From assembly GCA_003455275.1 (NCBI GenBank), contig DMRR01000124.1, positions 1 through 15,683 on the forward strand: a DNA stretch of 15,683 nucleotides, written 5' to 3'. Numbering within the stretch: the stretch's first letter is position 1; every line of letters starts with the position of its first letter. A model generated the notes under the pieces. That model saw only the letters and a list, made by a program, of their open reading frames with translations, did not search any database and was not told the origin of the DNA. Below, piece after piece: positions 6,900 through 14,700 of this stretch. The DNA comes from Bacteroidota bacterium. GTDB taxonomy: Bacteria; Bacteroidota; Bacteroidia; Chitinophagales; UBA10324. Made by a program: the position numbers and the translations under genes.

Positions 6900-7625
6900 T
6901 CCCCTCCAACTTAACCCAAGCTCACCTGCATTTTTTTGCCTTACAGAAAATTTTCCATTCATCATCATTTGTCCGTTGGTTTCTTTCATAGGCAACATTC
7001 CATTTTCAACAGAGGCGCTTAGCAAAGTGTGCCTGCTTTCATTATCGATAATTGCGTAACTGAATCCATTGGTGATATACGCTTCATATCCGATTGCCCA
7101 ATTATTTATTTTCTTCAAACCATAGAATCCAAAACCTGCACTGCTGAATGTAGAGGGCAATATTTCAGTTGATGAAAACGGTCGATCAGTAAATTCATAT
7201 AAAGGTCCGTCATGAACCTGATTAAATATTCCGATTGGATTTATAATTACACCGCCCCGCAGATTAAACAATGAACAAAACCTGAAATCAACAGCGGAAC
7301 AATTAAGATTGATTTGTTTGCCTCCATCAATAAATTCCCCTTCTATCAAAAACCTAATTTTATCTGACACCTTCGTGCGCAAGAAAAAAGAGATTCGCTG
7401 GAGATTGAATTCCATTGGTTCGGGCTGTCCGTCAGCAAAAAATTTTTCTGCCTTCATTTCTGAATACCCCCCGATTGCGGTGTGATTTCCTGATGAATGA
7501 AATGCAGGCCGGTTATAAACTGTTTCCATATTAAGTCCGGTTGAATCAGCGGACTGAGCGGCAGCTAAATCAGTAAATGAAAAAACGACCGCATGGAGAA
7601 AGAATAGCCGAAGAAATTTTAGCAT
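6858..7625 (-). pseudogene. Porin-like outer-membrane beta-barrel, 5' part of a frameshifted gene
   Basis: The frame encodes a signal peptide (residues 1-24, ending LAAAQ) and the first half of a porin-like barrel. It includes TAIGGYSEMKAEKFFADG (49-66), EFNLQRISFFLRTKVSDKIRFLIEGEF (72-98), GVIINPIGIFNQVHDGP (125-141) and FGFYGLKKINNWAIGYEAYITNGF. This GGYxE...R...F..E.E...G...NPIGIxNxxH pattern is seen in porin families that resemble phosphate-selective porins. True sequence stops at about residue 243 (WRGG); the last 12 residues (CIQYFSNSGITT) are out of frame and end at a TGA at 6858. Restoring the frame gives a protein of about 401 residues ending at 6419, a normal barrel length. The substrate cannot be predicted. 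Whether this is a true mutation or a sequencing or assembly error is unresolved. Confidence 0.87.
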
Positions 7626-7733
7626 GAAATTTAATTGGAGCCAATCAATAATTCAGAGATAAAAAAAAGAAGAAGTATTGTTCAGGTAAATGAGTTTATT
7701 AAGCGCTGAATAAATTTTTGTTCAGAAAACAAA

Positions 7734-9035
7734 TCATAAAATCATTTGTTCCAGTTTATTTTTTCTTGACCCTTTAAACAAAAACGAATATCCAGTGAAT
7801 TTTTTTTTCAGAAAATATTTTTTTGCTTCTTCAACATCCTGAAAAAATTTTACCTCTTTGTTTTTAAGCTGACTCGATGTTTTAGCAATGGAAAACTCTT
7901 TGCCAACTAACCAAATTTCTTTAAATTCAATTGAGGAACACAAATCCAAAATCAGTTGATGTTCTTCCAGTGAATATTTTCCAAGTTCTGCCATTTCTCC
8001 TAGCACAGCAATTTTATTTTCAAGCGGTAATAATGAAAAATTTTCAAGAGCGAGTTTCATGCTACTTGGATTTGCGTTGTAAGCATCCAAAATAAAATTG
8101 TTTCCATCCTTCTCTAAAAATTGAGAACGATTATTTGCCGGCCGATAATTTTCAATAGCGAATTTTATTTTCGAAACACTCACCTTGAAATAATAACCAA
8201 TTGCTGAAGCGGCAAGAATATTTTCGAGATTATAGTCTCCTGTCAGTTGGGTTTGAACTTCGGCTGTCTCATTATTTTCAAACAATAATTTTACTTGTAA
8301 CAAAGGAAAAGACTTGATGATTTGAGCACTGACAATTGAATTCTTATGCGCGCCATAAATGATCCGGTTCATAGTCTGTGAATTAACCATTAAATCCTCT
8401 TGAACCGATGAAACAAATGCCTTCGCATTTTTCCTTTTTAAGTATTCATATACTTCGCCGTTTCCTTTCCTCACACCCTCTAATCCTCCATAACCTTCCA
8501 GGTGATCCTTCCCATTGTTAGTGATAATTCCATAATCCGGTTCAGATAATTCACAGAGAAACTTATTTTCTCCCAGATGATTTGCACCTAGTTCAATAAC
8601 CAGCATTTGCGTTTCAGCTGGAACAGAAAGTAAGGTGATTGGAACTCCAATATGATTGTTAAAATTTCCCGGAGTCGAATAAGTTTTAAATGAAGTGGAA
8701 AGAACGGCAGATGCCAGTTCTTTCGTAGTTGTTTTTCCATTACTTCCTGTAATTGCAATTACAGGAAACAAAAAATTTTTTCTATGATGAAGTGCAAGCT
8801 GCTGAAGTGTTTGCAAAACATCTTTCACCAGAATAGTTTTTTCAGGAATAAAAAATTCTTTTTCATCAATTACACAATAAGAAGCTCCTGATTCAATGGC
8901 TTGCTTTACCAGAAAGTTAGCATTGAAGTTTGGTCCTTTAAGTGCAAAAAACAAATTACCTTTTTGAATTTTTCGTGTGTCTGTTGAAACACCTGTTGAC
9001 CCTTTAAAAATGTTATAAAGCTGACTGATATCCAT
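7734..9035 (-). CDS. murF: UDP-N-acetylmuramoyl-tripeptide--D-alanyl-D-alanine ligase (MurF)
   Basis: MurF adds D-Ala-D-Ala to UDP-MurNAc-tripeptide with ATP, the last cytoplasmic step of peptidoglycan precursor synthesis. The 433-residue length is normal. The three Mur domains are visible: an N-terminal substrate domain (STGVSTDTRKIQKGNLFFALKG, 13-34), an ATPase domain with P-loop ITGSNGKTTTKE (95-106), STPGNFNNHIGVP (120-132), VIELGANHLGE (146-156) and GKDHLEGYGGLEGV (175-188), and a C-terminal ligase domain with DAYNANPSSM (317-326) and VLGEMAELG (344-352). The position normally held by the carbamylated Lys (AKGE in enterobacterial MurF, usually GKGE or GKSE in Bacteroidota) is Asn192 here (KGNGE, codon AAC). 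All else looks functional. It follows gldJ on the same strand, a neighbour arrangement known in other Bacteroidota, but a strong terminator lies just before its start. Confidence 0.96.
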   Translation of the reverse strand: MDISQLYNIFKGSTGVSTDTRKIQKGNLFFALKGPNFNANFLVKQAIESGASYCVIDEKEFFIPEKTILVKDVLQTLQQLALHHRKNFLFPVIAITGSNGKTTTKELASAVLSTSFKTYSTPGNFNNHIGVPITLLSVPAETQMLVIELGANHLGENKFLCELSEPDYGIITNNGKDHLEGYGGLEGVRKGNGEVYEYLKRKNAKAFVSSVQEDLMVNSQTMNRIIYGAHKNSIVSAQIIKSFPLLQVKLLFENNETAEVQTQLTGDYNLENILAASAIGYYFKVSVSKIKFAIENYRPANNRSQFLEKDGNNFILDAYNANPSSMKLALENFSLLPLENKIAVLGEMAELGKYSLEEHQLILDLCSSIEFKEIWLVGKEFSIAKTSSQLKNKEVKFFQDVEEAKKYFLKKKFTGYSFLFKGSRKNKLEQMIL

Positions 9036-9043
9036 TGTCAGGG

Positions 9044-9081
9044 ACTAAAAATAAAAGTCCCCCGAATTTCTTCGGAGGACT
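9044..9081 (-). terminator. Rho-independent terminator after gldJ, immediately upstream of murF
   Basis: Read on the minus strand, an 11-bp stem (AGTCCTCCGAA with TTCGGGGGACT, one G-T wobble) closes a GAAA tetraloop and is followed by TTTTATTTTT. Arms are at 9071-9081 and 9056-9066, the loop at 9067-9070. It starts 23 bp after the gldJ stop. Its T-tract ends about 10 bp before the murF start codon, so it may also limit or tune read-through into murF. Confidence 0.88.
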
Positions 9082-9104
9082 CTCAAATTTGTTTTCAACT
9101 ATGA

Positions 9105-10634
9105 TTAGTAGTAAGTCTTATCCTTTTTAGTGTCCTTACCATTTTTAGTTTTAGGATCAATTTTCTTTTGTCCCTTAACTTTAAAGTATCCGCCGGCTTT
9201 CATTTCATTGCTAACTGGTCCTCCAAGTCGAGCCATTGCACATCTGAAACCTAATGTGGCCAAATCCTGATTTTCATCTAAGAACCTGCGAGTTCCGGGG
9301 CTCATCCAATAAGCGCGGTCAGCCCAGCTTGCTCCTTTATAAACTCTTGCTTTGTTATTAATGAGAGATGAAACTCCATACTGATAACCATCCCATGACA
9401 AGGTATCGCCATCCAGATAATCAATCACATTTGACTTTTTATAATTCAAGCGATTAATATTTTCAGATTCAGTAACCGGAATTTGCACAACACGGCCTAA
9501 TGAATCTTTATCAACATGAGCATAATCTTCATCAAGGCTATCTTTAAAAAATACATTACCTCTGAATGTGTTGAAGTCTTGTTCATCATAGGGCGTCATT
9601 GGTCGGTAAACATCCATTACCCATTCGCTTACATTGCCTGCCATGTTAAAGAGTCCATAATCATTCGGCATATAAGACCATACCGGAGCAGTGATATCAG
9701 CATTATCATTTAAACCACCAGCTATACCCATGTTATCACCTCTGTCGCGCTTGTAGTTAGCAAGAAAATCTCCTTGCCATGTGCCATGTTTTGAATCGCG
9801 AAGAACATCGTTGTTCCAAGGATAAATTTTTCTATCTGTTTGGGTTTCTTCTCCAGTGTAAATATTATTTCCTATTAAACTAAGTGCGGCATATTCCCAT
9901 TCAGCTTCGGTTGGTAATCTATATTCTGGTAACAGAATTCCATCTTCAACTCTCACCTTTCTTCTTGGGCTGCTTCCCTGTGGGTCATAACTCTTAACTC
10001 CTTTTTTAGGTAATCCTTCGTACTGGCCAATCAGATATGCGCCCGTATTGAAGTTATCCTGTCCAACTTGCTGACCTCCGCCTTTCAAAATTCCTTCACG
10101 AATCATTATCATTTCATTTACTCGGTCTGTTCTCCATTTGCAGAATTCATTTGCCTGAACCCAGGTAACACCCACAACCGGATAAAAGTCATATGCAGGG
10201 TAACGGAAATAATATTCAACATATGGTTCGTTATAGGCCAGTTCTCTTCTCCATGATAAACTATCTGGAAGAGCATTACGATAAACTTCAGGAAAATCTG
10301 CACCGAAAACCCTGTTTACCCAGTAAAGATATTCACGATAGTGGGCATTAGCTACCTCTGTTTCATCAAGATAAAATGAAGCGACAGACACAGATCGTGG
10401 AAAATTATCGTTACTGTAATTAACATTCTGTTCTGTTTGTCCCATTGTGAAACGGCCGCCTTGAACCAATACCAGATTAGGGCCGGTTTCTTGTCCTTTA
10501 AACTTCAGAGAAACCTGGAAGCCACCCCATTTTTTGTCATTATAGTTCCATCCTGTAACAGAAGATTTATCCTTCTTGCAGGATGCAAGTACAAACACAG
10601 AGGCTGCCAATATGAGAGAAATCTTTTTAAGCAT
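9105..10634 (-). CDS. gldJ: Gliding motility / T9SS lipoprotein GldJ (FGE-sulfatase-like domain)
   Basis: GldJ is an outer-membrane lipoprotein required for T9SS assembly and gliding in flavobacteria. This 509-residue protein has a lipoprotein signal (residues 1-19, lipobox LASC with Cys19) and the GldJ-type N-terminus TGWNYNDKKWGGFQ (27-40). A full FGE-sulfatase/SUMF1 fold follows: LVLVQGGRFTMG (54-65), FYLDETEVANAHYREYLYW (87-105), YPVVGVTWVQANEFCKWRTDRVNE (151-174), YRLPTEAEWEYAA (238-250), GLFNMAGNVSEWVMDVY (327-343), VYKGASWADRAYWMSPGTRR (431-450) and LGFRCA (461-466). The paired cysteines that act in true formylglycine-generating enzymes are absent from the 431-450 segment, so a structural role is expected. 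The C-terminal tail is Lys-rich (about 485-509); in F. johnsoniae the GldJ C-terminus is needed for motility. It has its own promoter and terminator. Whether this organism glides is unknown. Confidence 0.96.
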   Translation of the reverse strand: MLKKISLILAASVFVLASCKKDKSSVTGWNYNDKKWGGFQVSLKFKGQETGPNLVLVQGGRFTMGQTEQNVNYSNDNFPRSVSVASFYLDETEVANAHYREYLYWVNRVFGADFPEVYRNALPDSLSWRRELAYNEPYVEYYFRYPAYDFYPVVGVTWVQANEFCKWRTDRVNEMIMIREGILKGGGQQVGQDNFNTGAYLIGQYEGLPKKGVKSYDPQGSSPRRKVRVEDGILLPEYRLPTEAEWEYAALSLIGNNIYTGEETQTDRKIYPWNNDVLRDSKHGTWQGDFLANYKRDRGDNMGIAGGLNDNADITAPVWSYMPNDYGLFNMAGNVSEWVMDVYRPMTPYDEQDFNTFRGNVFFKDSLDEDYAHVDKDSLGRVVQIPVTESENINRLNYKKSNVIDYLDGDTLSWDGYQYGVSSLINNKARVYKGASWADRAYWMSPGTRRFLDENQDLATLGFRCAMARLGGPVSNEMKAGGYFKVKGQKKIDPKTKNGKDTKKDKTYY

Positions 10635-10667
10635 TGCTTTTAGATTTATTGTGAAATTGGATTAACG

Positions 10668-10697
10668 CAAATTTATTCAAACTATTGTATCGTCAAA
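10668..10697 (-). promoter_or_regulatory. Bacteroidota-type promoter for gldJ
   Basis: On the minus strand, TTTG (10694-10697) is followed after 18 bp by TAAATTTG (10668-10675), an exact match to the -7 consensus TAnnTTTG with the expected -33 element. It lies 33 bp before the gldJ ATG and overlaps the last codons and stop of the upstream porP/sprF gene, so gldJ can be transcribed independently of that gene. Confidence 0.8.
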
Positions 10698-11682
10698 GAA
10701 TTGAAGGACATTCAGTGTATCTTTTCAATCGTCTTATTTTTTCGGCATTTTTCTGATCCGCAAGATTAATTGATATTGAAATCTCATGTGCGCCACCAGT
10801 TTTAGATTTTAGGTCAGAAGAAGTTTCATCATAACTGTAGGCTACTTTAAACACGCCCTTCTTGATTCCCAAAATAAAAATGAAGGCATCTGGATTAGAG
10901 AAATCGTGGCGATAATTTAATCCTCCGATTAAAACTCCCCTTCCGGACATTACTCCAACATTTAATTGATGAAATCTTCCCTGCATCGCATACATGGCAT
11001 TCGGTGTAAAAAAAGATTTAGATCGCCTGTTCTTTTTAAACTCATATCCGAAATGAAAAGCAAACCTGACAGGTAAATGCCCGTCATCTGTACTATAAAA
11101 TGAGAGGGCAGGCTGAGTAATATGCTTCACTCCGCCACCTATAAAAAGTTTTTTGCTATATAATAAAAAACCTGCGCCAAAATCGGAGTAACTCTTTGTC
11201 AGAGTTGATGGCACAAGTTCTCCTGTTGGAATCGAAACTGTTACGGTTCCAGGATCAATCATATCTCCGAAAATCAATTTATTAAAATCTATCTTAATCT
11301 GTGAGTAGGAAGCACTAAGTCCTATGCGAACTGCAGTCTCGTTGTCCATTTTGAACTGATAAGCATAGCTACCTGTAAATTGTAACTGAGAATATAATCC
11401 ATTTGCCTGTACATCATTGAAAGCTGATAAACCAACACCTCCATTTATTTTGTCGATATCCTGATCAAAAGAAACATGATAACTGATAAAAGCTTTATCA
11501 AGCGCAGGCCATTCATTCCTATAATTTATCATGAATCGCGGACCAATTGCAACTCCAGTAAAGGCAGGATTCAAATACAAAGGAGCATTTAGAAACTGAG
11601 TAAACTCAGCATCCTGCGCTTTGATTGATCCACTATAAATGAGAGATAGAATCAAGAGGTAAAGGTGCTTTGTGTGGTTCAA
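10693..11682 (-). CDS. PorP/SprF family type IX secretion system outer-membrane protein
   Basis: This 329-residue beta-barrel protein of the PorP/SprF family helps T9SS move or anchor cargo at the outer membrane; SprF-type members usually serve partners with type B sorting domains. Evidence: a signal peptide (residues 1-22, LYLLILSLIYSGSIKAQ) and the family hallmark directly after it, QDAEFTQFLNAPLYLNPAFTG (23-43). Next comes RFMINYRNEWPAL (49-61), with the conserved YRNQWP-like motif, then VSFDQDI and GGVGLSAFNDVQANGL (80s-95). Many alternating strands run to a barrel end (HEISISINL). Start choice: TTG at 11680-11682. No in-frame ATG is upstream before a TAA, and no downstream Met would keep the signal peptide, so a TTG start is the best reading. 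It is divergent from porU and lies 58 bp before gldJ on the same strand. No large type B cargo is seen nearby. Confidence 0.92.
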   Translation of the reverse strand: MNHTKHLYLLILSLIYSGSIKAQDAEFTQFLNAPLYLNPAFTGVAIGPRFMINYRNEWPALDKAFISYHVSFDQDIDKINGGVGLSAFNDVQANGLYSQLQFTGSYAYQFKMDNETAVRIGLSASYSQIKIDFNKLIFGDMIDPGTVTVSIPTGELVPSTLTKSYSDFGAGFLLYSKKLFIGGGVKHITQPALSFYSTDDGHLPVRFAFHFGYEFKKNRRSKSFFTPNAMYAMQGRFHQLNVGVMSGRGVLIGGLNYRHDFSNPDAFIFILGIKKGVFKVAYSYDETSSDLKSKTGGAHEISISINLADQKNAEKIRRLKRYTECPSIL

Positions 11683-11707
11683 GCGAATGAGGAAAATTTA
11701 TTTTGAT

Positions 11708-11739
11708 ACAACGCAATATTGATTGTTTAATTGCGTTGT
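11708..11739. promoter_or_regulatory. Perfect inverted repeat in the divergent porP/sprF-porU promoter region (candidate operator)
   Basis: ACAACGCAAT (11708-11717) and ATTGCGTTGT (11730-11739) are perfect 10-bp inverted copies with a 12-bp spacer, giving a 22-bp centre-to-centre distance, about two helical turns. The site lies 26 bp before the porP/sprF-like start and 60 bp before the porU ATG. It has no poly-T follow-up on either strand and no gene end nearby, so a regulator-binding site fits better than a terminator. The regulator is unknown. Confidence 0.6.
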
Positions 11740-11798
11740 GCAACAATAATCTTCTTTTCGCAAGACGGTTTATACTTTTAAACATTGAATTTTGTTTC

Positions 11799-14700
11799 AT
11801 GAAAGTCAAACTTTTTTTTCTTTCGTTAGTTTTTTCCGGAATTTATTATTCAGGAGCATTCGCTCAAGCTTTGATTTCGTCGGTTATCCAACCGGATTGG
11901 AGTTTGGATTTAAGTGATGTTGTATTTCCCGATGCTCAGCAAAGAAAAACGCTAGACTTCACCGGTGCTGAATTTGATTTTTCAAGATTCGGAAGTATTC
12001 CGGTGTACACCACAACTATAAATGTTCCTGTAAATTCACTTCCGATAATAGAATTAGTGAATCCGGTTTATAAATCTGTAGAATTGAATGACGAATTTAT
12101 TTTCCCTTCAGACCTTCATATTGATTACACAATTGCATATGAAAAAGGTAAAAGAGTTGCCGACATTTATGTTCCGGCGCTGAAAAAAAATAAGTCAACA
12201 GGCGAAATAGAAAAACTTCTCTCATTTCAATTGTCATATTCGTTTGTCTCCGACAATTCCAATTTGCCTGAAAAAGATTTTCAAAAAAGTTATGCTACTA
12301 ATTCGGTTCTCTCATCCGGAACTTGGTATAAAATAGCTGTATCTACTGATGGCGTTTATAAGATTGACAAAAATTTTTTGACCTCGCTTGGTATCAATAC
12401 AAATCAGATTAATCCAAAAAGAATAAGAATTTTTTCAGCCGGAGCAGGCATGCTGCCCGAACCAAACAGCAGCCCAAGAGTAGACGACCTTTCAGAGGTT
12501 TCAATAATGGTAAGCGGCGAAAGTGATGGCCAGTTTGACGATAATGATTTTGTTCTTTTTTACGGTCAAGGACCACATCGCTGGATGCTTGATACTTCAA
12601 AAAATATTTTCATTCATAACCAAAATATTTATTCTGATTACACTTATTATTTTTTAAACATTGGATCGATTGCCGGTAAGAGAGTCCAAACAGTTAATGG
12701 TGATGACTTACTTCCAAATCAAACTTTCACCGCGTTTGATGACTATGCTTTTCATGAAGCTGATACCGCCAATCTTTTAAAGAGCGGACGAGACTGGTAT
12801 GGCGAATCTTTCAAATACATTCTAACGCAAAATTTTGGTTTCAACTTTCCTAACATGCTTAGCCAAACTTCAGGCAAAATCAGAATGGCAGTTGCTTCTC
12901 ACACTATTACAGGCCAAGGGTCGCGGTATTTCTCAACTTCAATCAATGGAGCGTCTGTTCCGGATATTACAATTGGAGAAACATGTGCAGATTATACCTG
13001 TCCTGCTGCTGATAGTGCTGTCCGGGTTTTTTCATTCGTTCCGAACTCTTCGAGTGCAATAAACATAATCCTGAATTATAGCAGCAATGCGAATGATGCG
13101 AGCGGCTGGTTGAATTACATTGAGATTAATGTGAAGCGCGCACTCACCATGGCTGGAAATGAAATGCCGTTCAGAGTTATTTCTTCGATCGGTTCAGGTA
13201 ATGTTTCACAATACAAGATCCAATCTTCATCAGATATTTTAGTCTGGAATGTAACTGATCCTTTCAAACCCAAACAAATCAATTTGGTTGATTTGGGAAA
13301 TGGATATTCATTCATCCAAAAATCTGATGTATTGAATGAATATATTTCGTTCACCGGAAGCAGTTTCCCGCCTCCTGTTTCATTTGGGAAAGTAAAGAAT
13401 CAGAATCTGCATGGTTCTTCGGAAACAGATTTGATTATAGTTACTCCCTCGAAATTAAAATCCAGTGCGGATGAGTTAGCTGAATTACACAGATCCTCTG
13501 ATAATATGAAAGTAAAAGTTTTTACCACCGAACAGATATATAATGAATTTGGTGGTGGAAGCCCTGACCCAACTGCGATTCGTGACTTTGTAAAAATGTT
13601 TTATGACAGAGCAAATGGTGACACCATGCTGATGCCGAAATATCTTTTACTTTTTGGTGATGCATCATTCGACTACAAGAACCGTGAAAGCGACAACACG
13701 AATCTTGTCCCAACATTTGAAAGCTATGAATCTCTTAGTACAGTTACTTCCTACAACACAGATGACTACTTCGGATTTCTAGATAACAACGAAGGCGGAA
13801 ACATGAACACTCTTTCTATTAAAATGGATATTGCTGTGGGCCGCCTGCCTGTGAAAAATGAAACCGAGGCTGAAGATGTAATTAACAAAATCAAGATTTA
13901 TAAATCATCAAGTTCATTAGGATCATGGAGAAATTTGGTGACATTTTCAGCAGATGATGGCGACAGTGACACGCATATAAACGATTGTGAAGAAATTGCA
14001 AATTATGTATCGCTGCACTACCCGCTTTTTAATATTGATAAAATTTATCTTGATGCTTACCGCCAGATTTCGACTCCGGGAGGTGAACGATATCCTGATG
14101 TAAACACTGCAATCAACAATCGTATTTACGAGGGGACTTTGATCTTTAATTACCTTGGCCATGGCGGCGCCACTGGCCTTGCACATGAACGCATATTAAG
14201 CAACGAAGATTTTGACAGTTGGACCAACATCTGTAAACTTCCATTATTTATAACTGCTACCTGTGACTTCAGTGGATTTGACAATCCGGAAATTGTTTCG
14301 GCTGGCGAACACCTCATGCTAAATCCAAACGGTGGAGCTATAGGCCTGGTAACTACAGTTCGACTTGTTTATTCATTCGCCAATAAAGATTTGAATCTAA
14401 ATTTCATGAAACAGGTTTTTGAAACAAAAAATGGAAATCCAATTTCAATGGGTGAAGCATTACGCCGCGGAAAGAACAATGTCACCAGTGATGCAATCAA
14501 TAATCGCAAATTCACTTTGATTGGCGATCCCGCTATCTCTCTTATAAATTCTTCTAATCAAGTTTTGACTTCAACAATAAAATCTCAGCCCCTCAATTCA
14601 ACTCCAGATACTTTAAAAGCTTTGGAAAAAATTACCGTGACTGGTTATGTTGCCGATGTAAACGGAAATAAAATCACTGATTACAATGGAATAATTTATC

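Noticed and set aside
6858..6904. Programmed ribosomal frameshift in the porin gene
   Set aside because: No slippery heptamer of the usual kind, no downstream pseudoknot evident at the site, and porin-like proteins are not known to need frameshifting; an indel or sequencing error is simpler.
7626..7733. Terminator after murF from CTGAA/TTCAG pairs
   Set aside because: Stems of only 5 bp in AT-rich sequence without a following T-tract; not distinguishable from chance. Otherwise nothing clear is seen in this 108-bp gap.
9105..10634. GldJ as an active formylglycine-generating enzyme or sulfatase modifier
   Set aside because: The fold is FGE-like, but the active-site cysteine pair is absent and the N-terminus and overall layout are those of the GldJ lipoprotein.
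11703..11798. In-frame TTG-initiated extension of porU by 32 codons
   Set aside because: The ATG at 11799 begins a textbook signal peptide, and the extension covers the intergenic inverted repeat; a charged 32-residue tail would bury the signal sequence.
11740..11798. porU promoter from TATACTTT at 11771-11778
   Set aside because: The -7-like element is reasonable, but no TTTG lies at the expected distance upstream, so I did not list it as a feature.
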